A stretch of 64,000 nucleotides of DNA from Rotaria socialis (taxonomy: Eukaryota; Rotifera; Eurotatoria; Philodinida; Philodinidae): the NCBI GenBank assembly GCA_905331475.1, contig CAJNYU010002723.1, positions 1 through 64,000 on the forward strand, in the 5' to 3' direction. Each line of letters opens with the position of its first letter. Within the stretch, counting starts at the first letter, position 1. Of this stretch, positions 36,869-50,125 are shown piece after piece. Under the pieces are notes generated by a model that saw nothing but the letters and a program-made list of their open reading frames with translations, made no database searches and was not told where the DNA came from. The translations under genes were made by a program, and so were the position numbers.

Positions 36869-38167
36869 TGTTGTACACTTTGCAATAGGAATTTTTCATC
36901 TGATTTATGATCAAATTCCAGTCTTGTGCAAAATTGCACACAAAATGTATTCATCAGTCACCTGTGAATGATAATACAAACAAAACGAGCAATCCCATAG
37001 TAAATATGTCGATAGATATAAAATAGGAACATCGTGTCACTAGCTCCCATTCCTTTTCTTTTTATGGAAGTAGCGAGAGCAAGCATATGTCACAGGAGAA
37101 ATCTAAAATATTAATGTTAAAATTTCAACTTTATTGCTGACATTTCTAGGGAGATTTCACTTTTTTCTGAATTTGATTGCTTCTGCAATATATATATATA
37201 TATATGCGTTTGTACTGCTCGCAAATATACCAAGACACTTATCTGTATCAGTAATAGCAAATAAGATCCAAAGAAGGTTTCATCTTCCACTAATGAGAAA
37301 ATTTTGTTTTTGGTAACACAGACACATGTTACAATAACGACAAACTGTGGAAAGACTAATAATATCAGTAGGACAAGTCGTCGTGTTCTAAGCTCTGATA
37401 TTGTATACAAAAGTAGAATTCATATCTATTCACCACTGATTCTGCAGTTTCTCGTATATAACTTTTCATGCCACATAAACATAATTCGTAGTCATCGATT
37501 TTTAGAACAATACAACATAGATTTCAATATTTGATTTCTCCACATTTTAGAAAAGAAAAAATTTATTAGTTTTTCGTTCAAAAAAAAGTTCAGGCGGCAG
37601 TAGAAGCATATGCGTATAGATAGAAATGAAAACGGCTACCAAAACGGCTGTACACAGTAATGATCTGCTAATCAAAAGAAAAAAAAGCACTACATGCTGA
37701 AAAATAACTCGTTGAGTTCAAAGGGAAGAAATACAATACAAACGAGAAAGGAAAAACGGTGTAATAAACACAAATTGAGTATTCGATAATTATTTTCTTA
37801 AAAAAAAACAAGCAGATAATACAAACATACGTATACAAACAGAAGACTAATATCGAGTAAAATGTAACAATAAACAGAGCGAAAAAAGTCAACTCGGTTT
37901 CGATGATTTATGAATGAGAGAAAAACATGTCAATGATTCATTGTTTATGTTAAGATACATGACGAGATTCAAAAGAAAGACAACATACGAACTTGAATAC
38001 ATGCTGAAAATTGCACACAGAAAAAAAATACATATCCAACATGTATTTTTGACTTTTTTTCGGAGTTGGTCTTCATTTCTTGACTCGAGAACGGCCTTTC
38101 CGGGCAGGCTTGTCTAGATAATGGACGAAAAAAATATTATAAAAAATCAACAAAAAAAAACGTTTAG
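36869..38167. other. Gene-free stretch
   Basis: Contains a short (TA)n tract near 37187-37204 and AT-rich DNA. It also holds the 3' flank of the PBX gene. No supported exon. Confidence 0.4.
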
Positions 38168-40110
38168 TTATCTTTCACCTAGTAGAGGACTGTCACTGTC
38201 TCGACGCATACCACCGACACCTTGTGTCGCTTGATTCGCTAATTTGGAAGCATATAAATTGGCTTCTTCTTGAGCTTTACCAATATTTTTTTTATATCGA
38301 ATACGTTTGTTACCAAACCAATTACTAACCTGAAGACAAAAAGAAATTAAAATAATCTGATCATGAAATTGAAAAGAATTCATATGGTTGGAAACAAAAT
38401 TTCTCGAACGTTGTCTAACAAAACACTATCATCTGAAATTCTAAATGACTCACTATGCAGTAGTCTATTCGAATCAAGAACTTAAATAAAAAAAACTCAT
38501 ACAAGTTGATCACAGTTTTCTCCCGAATGATTAGATCAAGTGGAAAAGTGTAAGGTAGGCATCTTGTTATACTGACAATATTGATTTACAATCAGAATCA
38601 TCGTGTGAACTCCAGTCATCATGTTGTCATTCGATTTTTTCAAATAAAACGTAGTCAGATGTCTATGAGATTCAACAATCAGAATCTCTCATTTATTTTT
38701 CGACGATTAGAGGTCAACTTTCTGTAATTCACTCCAAGTTTACAATATTCAGATATTCTATCTGGACTTGTATTAACTAGAAAATACGATTCTACAAATT
38801 CAAAATATGTAGGACTAACACAGCACTTCGTTATAAAATTTTACATGACGAAAATCGCTTTTCATGTGTGTTAGTCTCTCAAATAAGGTATGGCAGTTTA
38901 AATGATTTTTCGTAAATTACTTACTTGTGATACACTAATACTGCATTTTCTAGCAAGGTCTTCTTTTGCTTCTTCACTTGGATATGGATTTGATAGATGT
39001 GAATAGAAATATTCATTGAGAACTTCAGTAGCTGTTTTACTAAAATTACGGCGTTTTCGTCTGTAAACAAAAAGCAAAAGCGTCGAATCCAAATGCCTGT
39101 ACATATCTTCATTAAATAAATTCTATTTACCGAGCATCAAGAAACCGTGAACGAAGTATCATAACTGCTTCACATGTACTTTGTTTGAGTTGTAATTGAA
39201 TCGAGGAAAATTTCTTTCGAATAATCATTACCATTCGATCGATTTCTCTCGGTGAAATAGGTCGTGCACGACTCTGTTCTCGTAATAGATTAATAACATG
39301 ACTGGTAAAATCATTACATGCTTGTTCCTATTAATCAATGAACATTAAAAAAAATCCTATTTGATCTATACTTTTATACAACATACATATTTTTCTAGTT
39401 CACTATGGTAAAGTTGACGAATTTGTGTTAATTTAGCGCGATAATCACCATGTTCAAGTGCTGAATCATCATTAATACTAGCAGCTGCATTAGCACTTCG
39501 TGCAGATGATGATCCGCCTGTTCTTTCTGGTCCAGCAATACCTATGAAAATGATCAGAGAGCTATTTTTATGGCGAGAAAATTCATAATTTCTACCTTCA
39601 GCTATTAACATATTATCAAGACGCATTAATTGTGAATCAGGTGGTTCTTCGTCTGGTAAATTTCGAGTATTAATCGCTAAATATTTTTACAAGCAAAATA
39701 TACTTAGAAAAAAAGAGAGTAAAAAGCATTTTCAATAAACCTGTTTTTTCTTTGATTTCACATAGTACTTGAAAAAACGCTGGTTTAAGGCGACTTTGAT
39801 TAAATGCATGTTTTCTAGAGAAAAAAACAAATAGAAAACAAGCTCTTTTTCTTAAAATAAATGCAAACCTGGCTTGAGCTTCATCAAGACTTTGATCAAC
39901 AATTGACATTATTTGTTGAAGCATTCCATTTAAATCATTAAATGGTTTACTTTCATTAATACTTGTATCGTAAAGATTATATTTTACATCAGACGATGAC
40001 AAGGACAATGGTGGTGGGGGTGGTAGTGCACCTAAGGACATCATTGGATTGTAATGTGATGGTGGTGGAGGTGGCATCCCTTGACCATAACCTTGATCTT
40101 GACCATCCAT
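38168..40110 (-). CDS. PBX: PBX/Extradenticle-class TALE homeodomain protein
   Basis: Start ATG 40110, stop TAA at 38168-38170. Exon ends read include 40110-39869, 39814-39741, 39060-38925 and 38329-38168, with others between. After a Pro-rich N-terminus comes the PBC-A region ([20 protein letters not shown], then [15 protein letters not shown], then [17 protein letters not shown]), and PBC-B ([20 protein letters not shown] onward). The TALE homeodomain has the three-residue loop SNPYP and third helix [16 protein letters not shown]; an intron splits it just before VSNWF. PBX proteins bind DNA with Hox partners and with MEIS/PREP through PBC-A. The C-terminus after the homeodomain is short ([15 protein letters not shown] to SPLLGER). 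Assignment to the class is secure. Confidence 0.95.
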
Positions 40111-40391
40111 TATCTTATTATCAATATGTCGGACACGGATAATCAATCAAATAAATATATACTTTAAGCCTGACCTATTGACTTATTAGTTTTTTTCCTT
40201 TTCTTTCCAATCCATTTTTTATCGTACCGTAACAAAGAAATAAATAACATATTTTCATTGGTTCATTCGTTCTGCATTGGTGTGTTATTAATGAAGCCAA
40301 AAGCATACGTTTATTATTCTAGCTATTGAATGAAAATACTCGTTTGTAGGTACAGAACTTTTCGAAGAATCTATAGATTTACCTAACTGTG
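40111..40391. promoter_or_regulatory. Head-to-head promoter region of PBX and the hnRNP H/F-like gene
   Basis: 281 bp separate the two divergent start codons, so the promoters must overlap or adjoin. No TATA box in a convincing place is seen. Confidence 0.5.
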
Positions 40392-41595
40392 ATGATGAAC
40401 GGTTCATATGATACTTCTAAATTTGTTGTCCGTCTTCGTGGTTTGCCATGGAATACAAGTCAAAGTGAAGTGATAAAGTTTCTAGGGGGTAAATTGACGA
40501 AAATAAGCATATAGTTGATTTTCTTATGTGCTATGAATTAAATAAATTCAGGTTGTAAAATTCGACGACTACAATTCGTAACAAATGATCAAGGTCGATC
40601 AACTGGTGAATGTTTTGTGATTCTTGAAACAAAAGAAGATGTCAATTTAGCGAAAAGCTTCGATAAAAATATGTTGGGAACTCGTAAGTAGAATTTCATA
40701 ATCAATAATATTTATATGACTTGAATGATTCTCTATTTTGTTTTACAAAAAAAGGTTATATTGAAATATTCGAATCTAATCATGATGCAATGTCTGATAT
40801 GTTGAGAAAATACAATAGTGATTATAATGCGAATCATCCGCCAAATCCAGAAAATAATTTGTCAAGTAATGATAATTGGCAAGAACCTGCTGTTCGTTTA
40901 CGTGGCTTACCGTATCATGCAACGAAAAGTGATATCAGCAAATTCTTTGATGGTACGCAGAGATTCGTAAATAAAGGGAAACAGTAGAGAAGGAGATTTG
41001 ATTGTCTTTTTTGAAGTTTGGATGTTTCCTTTCGGTTTTTTAAGGAGGAAAATGATTACTTTTTTGTGTATTTTTGGGATTCAATCACCTTGTAGGACTC
41101 GACATAGCTCAGAATGGTATTCACATCTCCTCGAGCAAACCAGCAGGCGAGGCTTTCGTCGCTTTTGTGAACATGGACAATGCCCTACGAGCTTTGGAAT
41201 TCAACCGCATGAATATGGGGCATCGGTACGGTAAACAGTCCGTGAAAAAAATATACCCTCCCACTTTCTATTTTGTTTGGTCCGGAAAAAATAATTCGTT
41301 TCATCATATAATTAATCGAATTTCGTTTTTTACTTCTAAACTTTCAAATCAAAATAACTTCGAATTCCTTGACATGTCCCGTGGATTTTCTGTAAATTCA
41401 ACTCCCTATTGAATAGTTATTTTCCTTATATTATCGTGTGTTTGTTTTACTTGCTACTCAACTAGTTATATTGAAGTATTCAAATCAACTTATGGTGAAG
41501 CACGTGCATCAATTCTTAACGATACACAAATGATGGTACGACAAAAAACGGGCGGTCCAGTGCAACGACAAGGAAGTGATACAAATAATACTGGA

Positions 41596-41642
<47 letters not shown>

Positions 41643-42210
41643 TAATAGTTGTAATATTAATCAATACAGTAATATTCCACCAGCTTCAAATAATTATAAT
41701 ATAGATACAAGAAATGGAAACAATTATCCAATGGTTCATAATGAAAGTGGACCTGTTAAACGTAAGATAGATCGATTTAAAAGATTAACAAATAAAAAGC
41801 AAAATATGAAATTATAGGATCATTGTGTGCATCGTTTACAATGAAATTACGTGGTGTACCATTTGAAGCTACTGAACAAGATGTTTATGATGTAAAACAA
41901 CAATTATAATAATGCTTACGGTTCTTTTTATCTCTCACCTATGTTCTAGTTTTTCAATCCGATTATGCCGATTCGAGTTGAACAGGAAAATGCTGTACGT
42001 ATTAGGGCAAGCACATGGTACGTTGAATTTGGTTCGCGTGAAGAAGCAAATGAAGCCATGACGTAAATATTTCTTTTGTTTTTAGTTATATTTTTTCAAA
42101 ACAAATTTCGTTATTATTTTAGATATGACAGAAAATATATGGGATCACGATATATTGAATTGCTACCATTGTATGATGATAGTACACGATCGAAAAGGAA
42201 TCGTAATTAA
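40392..42210 (+). CDS. hnRNP H/F-like RNA-binding protein with three quasi-RRMs
   Basis: Eight exons (40392-40488, 40552-40683, 40755-40952, 41096-41225, 41466-41761, 41818-41891, 41950-42062, 42123-42210) join in frame to 375 residues. qRRM1 starts VVRLRGLPWNTSQSEVIKFL and ends RYIEIFES. qRRM2 starts AVRLRGLPYHATKSDISKFF and ends GHRYIEVFKS. qRRM3 starts TMKLRGVPFEATEQDVYDFF and ends SRYIELLPLYDD. The LRGLPW/RYIEVF framing is the hallmark of hnRNP H/F/GRSF1 proteins, which bind G-tracts and regulate splicing in the nucleus. Between qRRM2 and qRRM3 lies a low-complexity linker with a run of about 16 Asn encoded by (AAT)n. The spacing of RRMs fits hnRNP H more than F. Some donors are weak (41225 GTACGG). 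Confidence 0.9.
41595..41640 (+). repeat. (AAT)n tract coding for polyasparagine
   Basis: About 15 AAT codons in a row inside exon 5 of the hnRNP H/F-like gene; likely length-variable. Confidence 0.9.
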
Positions 42211-44667
42211 ACACGATAAAAGGAAGAGAAAACGAGTTTTCATAATGCGCCGTTTATATAGACTGCTTTTGTGTTCTTTTTTGAATATTTTCTTTTTTAT
42301 TTAAATCGAAACAAAATTTTTAACAGTAACAAAAAATTTTATATGGCTTAGCGATTCTTTGTTAAATATTTCAAAATCAATCAAAGGATTACCACCAGAC
42401 AAAAACAAAATTGAACAATCGATCAACATTCCATTCTTTTTCCTCATGCATCAATGCTTTGTCTTTAATATAGTATATATATGATTAAATATTCACACGA
42501 AAGAGGAATATTGAATAAAATTGCTCAAAATTTCATTTGATTAAAAATTAATCTTTATAAGAAACAGAGAAAGACGAGAATACTATTCAATTATTCACCA
42601 TTAAGATTGTTTTCCAAGCAGTGAACATATTTAACTATATGCAAACTTGTATTTTGAATAATCACGAATAATTATCTCGATTCGAAGAGTATATTATTTC
42701 ATGTATGGATTGCTTCCGCCTGGTAGGCTAAATTAACTTTAGTATATTCGTTTATTTTAATATTAGGTAATCAGAAATTTTGAATTTGAAATATTCAATT
42801 CGATCAGCGAAAGGTTTTCTTGATATCGAATGAAATAAATTTTTTATTTATTAATTACTCATAGAAGCATATTGATTGACTGAGCGAATTCCTCTATGGA
42901 ATGATAATTTTAATACGTCTAAGAGCTTTGCTAACCAAATGCTCAATTTTGTAATCACTACTTAACATCTGTTTTGTTTAGTCACTTTAATTTTAATAAT
43001 GACTATATACTGTTCTTAATACAAGATAATCAATGTAGAATTACTAGTTCTATGACGACAATTTTCTACACAGCTGGCTTTGCATAATTATACGACTTCA
43101 TTAGTCATTCATCTGCAAAATATATATTGTCCAATCTGATGAATAATCCAATACGTGTGTACTGTTCATTTATTTGCGTAAGTCTGTCTAGGCAATATTA
43201 TTCTATGGTGTTGTTTAATATTTAAATAATTCACTTGAACAAAGAGTTCCGCGCGTTCTTTTTTTTTAATATGATCTGAAATATCAAATGAATAACGACT
43301 TTACTGGTTTGTTTGAAATGTAGAGGCTATATGGAATGTCTAATTGCTTCTGAAAGGGCATCTACACCCTTCAATGCCCTTGCATATACATAGAATGCTA
43401 ATGAACTATTCTTTTACGTCGAAAAGTTATTTACCGGACGATCAAACAAGCCTGTTACTGTCGATCATCATAAAAAAATGTGCTCAATAGGAAAAAAATA
43501 GAAAATAACATCAGAAAGATGAAGAAAATCGAATAGACGAATATTGTTATTAATATACCTCAAGGAAAGATAAATAATGCTGAATATAATCAAGGATAAA
43601 AAGATATATGTATTCTTCTATGATTACAAACGCAGTAGGCCTGTGTTCTATCACTGATTGTCTGTTTATCACTAAGTCTATGCGAATACGTATATTCATT
43701 CTTGATAGTAATGGAGTATAAGTGCTTCTCTTTCTATGTATGATTGACGGGCTTCCATGGCTTGCCATGATAGTAACGTTCAAGACGACATTGCATCTAT
43801 TTTCTAATAATGACTTCATTCGTCAACATACATAAACATAAAGACTTTTATCTATTATAAATGAGAATATGCGATACAAGTAAAGATGTGCACCCCCTGC
43901 TGTGACCTCGTATTATAGGCAATACTTCTATATATAAATATATATATATATATAAGCATATGATTTATGCTTACGTCATGATCTTTGTCTTGATGCATAT
44001 TCGCGTTATGAGTCCATTGAGCAGTGAAGCAAGTCATCCATTTACTCATCTAACAGGCAACAAATAGCATAAGCCATCATCGTTATTAGCTATCCACATG
44101 TATATTTAAGTTGCGTTTCTCCACCCATTTTCTTTTTCCTTCTCTTTGTCTAGTTAAAACATAATGCAATAGGGAACAAATAAAGACAAAAGAAAAACGA
44201 GATGATTGACCGTACGTAGAGCTATAACAATATAACCTGATCGATGTGAGTAGCACACACATTTTCTTAGACTGTATTTGCCAAACAATGGCGATTTATG
44301 TATCAATGAATGACATAATTTTTAATGGCAATAATCATAGTCTTAGGTTGACGTTAAATGCACACATCTGTCATAGCGATAAGATCTACTCACTCTATCG
44401 TATCTTTTTATTCCATTCTTTCTTCGCTGTTTTGTTTTATTGAAGACAATTTTAAACGATATTTACTAATCGGCGTTCGATACGGAACGGGAAAGAAAGA
44501 GAAAGTGAGGATGAAGAACGAATAGCAGATTTATTTTTGTGTGAGACGGCTTAGAGAACGATTAGTCGAGGAAGAATAAAAGAAGAGAAAGAAGAAGAAG
44601 GAGAAGGAGAAGATGTTGACCTGTGAGATCACGTCATCCTCAACTTGGCTACCGATGGTCGTTTTTT
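42211..44667. other. Gene-free stretch
   Basis: No supported exon. A minus-strand frame at 43550-43819 starts at ATG but has no recognisable domain. A short (TA)n tract lies near 43931-43955. Confidence 0.4.
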
Positions 44668-44668
44668 T

Positions 44669-44709
44669 CTTCTCTCTCTCTCTCTCTCTCTGTTTTTCTC
44701 TCTCTCTCT
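44669..44709. repeat. (CT)n microsatellite, interrupted
   Basis: Two CT tracts separated by TGTTTTT, about 270 bp upstream of the CRK-like start codon. On the other strand they produce an Arg/Glu repeat frame. Confidence 0.8.
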
Positions 44710-44981
44710 GTCTATTTCTTTTCTCCTTTTTTTGTCGATTTGGTTTTATTACTATCGTTACCATCACCTAACCATTTGGCTTTATTTACCCACTCGTTGT
44801 GAGAATTAATCATTCTTACTTTTGTCAACACCAATCAAGTGATAAAATAGCTCAACACCTATCTACATGACTATAACAGGTAGTTATTTAACTCGACATC
44901 AATGTCTATTTGAATAAGGATAAATATCGTTGATTTATTATATCCAATATATATATATATCTTTTAGATCGCTTGAATGGA

Positions 44982-45854
<873 letters not shown>

Positions 45855-45860
45855 TTATTT

Positions 45861-46924
45861 GATTTCTTAAATTACCGTCATAGTTTTGTTTTTGACAAAA
45901 GAAAAAAGAAGAAAAGACACAGTGACAATTGTATATATAAATATGTAAGATTTTAATAAATATCATGTAGTATGACTTATTTCTATTTATCATCTTTCAT
46001 TCTGATTGTAAAGTTTAATAATTTTCATACTAAATTGAAAAATTATCTTTACAATATTGAGTTTCAATTTATGAACAATACGTTATCTCTTTATTGTTTT
46101 GAACAATGATAAAGTTTGATCTTTCTACTTCAATCCAATATTACAAATAGATTAAGTAACATTTATATGATAATGCATCACTATAAGCAAATTTCTATGA
46201 AGAAAGATCGTGTCAATAGGGATTTAATCAATTATTAGTTATTGAAAATATTCACGCCCTGAAAAAGGACAGTTGACTACGTCACTATCTGCATTAATTG
46301 ACAGAACAGAATATTATGATCTAAGATCGACAGATGTTCGAAGAAATATTGCTTTAACCCTCCGGAGAGTTTTGGCTTACACACACATATAATATCAGCA
46401 TATTTCAACAACTGCCAGCTACAAAATATATATATATATAGTAGTTAACCACTTAGTTCATAATCCAATTCAAGTAATCAAGAACGGAATAATTATTGAA
46501 CATTACTTCCTGTATATCTATCTATCACAATATGAATATTCATGGATGGCACAAGCATTTTTTTCTGTTTTTAATGAAGGGATCTTTGCGACTCTTCCAA
46601 GGAAATTTATTTTATGCTAACAGCATCTGCTATCTATGTCACGTAGTGTACGTCAACTGTATGAGAAGCCGATATGAATCTTTCGATTATTTGAAAGCCC
46701 GCACAAGGCGAGCGGAGGAAAAATTAGTCTATAAGACTCATTGAATTATTCCGAAACACAGAAATCTTTAGTAAAAGGCGAAAGATTTTCGTGTGATTGT
46801 TCCGGAATCAGAGTTAACATTACACAGCTAGTCATTATCTATATAAAGCATGAACGAACGCAAAAATTGCACAGTAGATGTATTCATTCACAAATCGATG
46901 AGTCATTACTTTCGCCCTTTCTGT
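45861..46924. other. Gene-free stretch
   Basis: 3' flank of the CRK-like gene. Plus-strand frames at 46496-46744 and 46741-46968 have no recognisable domain. Confidence 0.4.
45955..45960 (+). promoter_or_regulatory. Likely polyadenylation signal of the CRK-like gene
   Basis: AATAAA in GATTTTAATAAATATC, 101 bp after the stop codon. Confidence 0.5.
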
Positions 46925-47236
46925 TCAACACGTCGAATGACTTCGTAATATATCATGATGTACATTAACCTCATCGGAAAAGTCAGGTCGTGAAAAGAAT
47001 AATAAACCTTGTTGAATCGGATGTTGTTGATCAATTTGCATATTTCGTCTCGCACGTTTGTATAAAAGATATTTTATTCTATCATTCATTAACATGTATC
47101 CTAATTCATATAATTGAATCGATCGATAGATATTGGATGTCCACGATAGAACAAGATTTGTACTTGTCCAACAGATAGCTGTTAATGTACTAAATATTAG
47201 AATATCGATTGAAAAAGTTCGATAATTAGTTATCAT
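46925..47236 (-). CDS. Hypothetical protein, possible single-pass membrane protein
   Basis: A 103-residue frame from ATG 47236. Residues about 10-30 are hydrophobic (IDILIFSTLTAICWTSTNLV) and the rest is polar and Arg-rich (KYLLYKRARRNMQIDQQHP). It lies 217 bp beyond the septin stop on the same strand. No domain is recognised and chance is a fair explanation. Confidence 0.25.
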   Translation of the reverse strand: MITNYRTFSIDILIFSTLTAICWTSTNLVLSWTSNIYRSIQLYELGYMLMNDRIKYLLYKRARRNMQIDQQHPIQQGLLFFSRPDFSDEVNVHHDILRSHSTC

Positions 47237-47452
47237 TGAACAAAATGAGAACGAAGAAAAACTTATTATGAAATCAAATTTCTATAGTAACAAATTCATT
47301 TTATTTTATTTTCCTGAGCTTTGCTATTTTTTTGCACTCTTTAGATGTAAATATCAGACAAGCGTAAGAATAATGTAATCAAACATTGCAAATACTAATG
47401 ATTAATACAGAAAAAATGTACAATAAAAAGAAGAAAAAGAAAAAAACGATTT

Positions 47453-49250
47453 TTACGGCGTAGCCAATTGTTGCTTTTCAGCCAATTGACCTTGCATTTT
47501 TGTGAGCATATCTTGCATTCGTCGAAGCTGAAACACAGTAAAACTTCAGCTCAGCAAAAAAACAGTCGTGTAATAAAAGTTTACCTCATCATCTTTTTCT
47601 TTGATTAATTTCTTCTGCTGTTCATCAACATCCGTATCATTCGTACGTAATTGTTTATTCTTCGGTTGAAGTTTTTCTGAACGATAATTCTCATAATGAA
47701 TTTCATGTGTTACTTCTTGTAAATCTTGCATATGTGTTCTAAATCAAAAAACAGAATGATATTTTCTTGAAATAAATTGATTTAAATCATACATAAGCAT
47801 TGTTCGAAGTTTAATAAAGTCACAATGATCGGCATTTTCTACTTCAACTAGACCCCATGGATACATTCGACCACGTACTTTTTTTCCTTTAACTTCAAGT
47901 GTTTGTGCTGATGATATAACTGCAAATGGTACAGCATTTTTCAATTTTCGATTTTGTTCTTTAAATTCTTCATCTTCATCCGAATCACACTCAGGTATTT
48001 GATAAATTTGAATATGATGATCGCGGATTTGCTCAAGAATCTAAATTAAATTAAAGTTTTGTACTCAATCTGCAAGCGAATTTATTTTGAGAATGACTCA
48101 GAATGTGATAGGGAACAGTTTTTTTCTTATACATACGTTTTGTTTCATCTGAGAAAGTTCATCAGGTGTAAGTGCATCAGCTTTTGCAATTATTGGTACA
48201 ATATTAACTTTATGATGTAATTGTTTCATACATTCAATATCTAATGGTTTGAGTCTAGAAAACAAAACAAAACAAAATTTAGTTAAGAGAACAAATGAAT
48301 TTTTCGAAATAACGTACCCTCGAGTAAAGGACGAAATAAAGTAGAAAAGACAATGGACACGATTATCGGATATATTTCGACGATTAAGACCACTTTCGTC
48401 GTTTAAATAACGTTCGAATTGATTATCAATATAGTTAATGATAGATTTATAACAATCAGTTGTATTGATACTATCTCCATAGCCAGGTGTATCAACAACT
48501 GTTAAACGTACTTTAACACCACGTTCCTCGATTTCAACAGTTGAAGCTTCAATTTTGACTCCTTGATGAATTTTTTCTATGAATCGTAGAAAAAAAAATA
48601 GAAAGAAATACCGATGAATAAAAAAAAGTAAACCTTGAGCAGTAGGTATATGACGTTCTGGATAAAGATCGGTTAAGAATAAACTATTGATTAATGTTGC
48701 TTTACCAAGGCCACTTTCACCTAAGTAAAATAAACATTGATGTAAATGAATTTTTTGGCAACAAAAATATTTTTGACATACCAACAACCATTAGTGTAAA
48801 CTCGAAACCACGTTTAGCTATTTTTCGATGAACTTGATTTGGTAAATTAGCAAAGCCAACAAAACTTGATGTTGCTTCTGAACTTGCATATTGATTACCC
48901 TATTCGAAGAAAAAAATAAAATTTGTAAGATAGATTTTCTATGGAAATGTTTTTTCATCAATGAGAATATCTAGTAAGACTTCTATTGAAATTGAAATAA
49001 AAAAGTTAATCTATTCTTCATACATTTTTCTCTTACTACTCAACCGTTACCTGAGGTAGTAGTCAAACATATGATTTGTTTATAATTGAAATTTATTTGT
49101 TCATCAATCTCAAACTTTTTTTTAAATCAAAGTGATACGTAGAAAAATCTTCAATTCGAGATATCATAATCAGATAAACATATTTATAACAATCGTAATA
49201 CTCACATTAGTATCTTTTTGTTGCGATCGTGAGCTGGCTGTTGTACTCAT
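47453..49250 (-). CDS. SEPT2-group septin with altered GTPase site
   Basis: Start ATG 49250 ([15 protein letters not shown], exon 49250-49206); stop TAA 47453-47455. The spliced protein tracks human SEPT2 along its length: [15 protein letters not shown]-loop, [13 protein letters not shown] (G3), [17 protein letters not shown] (G4), [13 protein letters not shown] (septin unique element), [16 protein letters not shown], and a C-terminal coiled coil ([20 protein letters not shown]). Septins polymerise as GTP-bound hetero-oligomers at membranes and the division site. The P-loop reads [10 protein letters not shown]: residue 62 is Ala where Ser is expected. The catalytic switch-I Thr (Thr78 in SEPT2) is Gly at residue 89 ([12 protein letters not shown] against EKIERTVQIEAS). 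Both changes sit in well-read exon sequence. A non-hydrolysing septin is predicted, comparable with the SEPT6 group in lacking that Thr. Confidence 0.92.
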
Positions 49251-50125
49251 TTTAAATGGTTGGGATTATTCGAAATGGCACCGTCAATCAGTTGATCGAT
49301 TATTGTCTATTAATATGATCTCACATAATCCAATCAATAGCCAATGAGTGATAATCCAATGAAAAACAAAAGAATAAATAATAAAAATAAAAAAACTAGA
49401 TAATTATTGAGTTCAATTAATTTTTTTAAAATTTTATATTAATTATTTTCCCTTCATTGGTTTATTTTCGACCAATAAAAAAAATCAGTTCAAGTGTGTG
49501 TCAACAACGCACTACAGTGGCACCAGTACGATCAACTGACTGGATTACTACTTGCAAATTAATTACGAAAATGTTTATTTCATATAAATGTGTGGTTTTG
49601 TCAAGATAATTATCATTCTCTAGGTAAGATAAAGAATATAGGTAGCTTATGAAGGAAAAAAAATTCTTAAAGGCTTAATCTCTAAAAGAAAAAAAGTATT
49701 ATGGAAGTTTTTCTATTCATGAAAAGAAGGATTTTAACATATTCAAGATGATGTGATATATGGTTTCATCACAAGAAACTAATAATTTGAATGCAAAGAG
49801 ACATGCTTATTTTTATGATAGAGAAGTATTCTACTCGAAAGAGACGTATGAATAGACATGAAGAAAAAACGTACTGCAGAGGTTTCTCTCTATATGTATG
49901 TTAATAGTTACTCTTTTAACATAACATTTATTAAACTTCATTTATTACTGAAAAAGAAACATACATCATACTTAATACAAATACATTAAACATATCGAAT
50001 TTCTCTCCATACCATAAATAAGCCATAGTTCGCATCACTCTTAACTCTTACAAATAATATATATTTAATTGAAGTACTATTTGATTTATCACACTATCTC
50101 TCTGTCTGTCGCTTTTAGCTAAATA
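49251..50125. other. Region between divergent septin and LIM-homeobox genes
   Basis: 875 bp between the two start codons. No exon seen. The end CGCTTTTAG, seven bases before ATG 50126, resembles a 3' splice or trans-splice acceptor. Confidence 0.45.

Noticed and set aside
43550-43819. Minus-strand 89-codon frame with ATG
   Set aside because: No family, no hydrophobic or low-complexity pattern of note, and no neighbouring exons; a chance frame is as likely.
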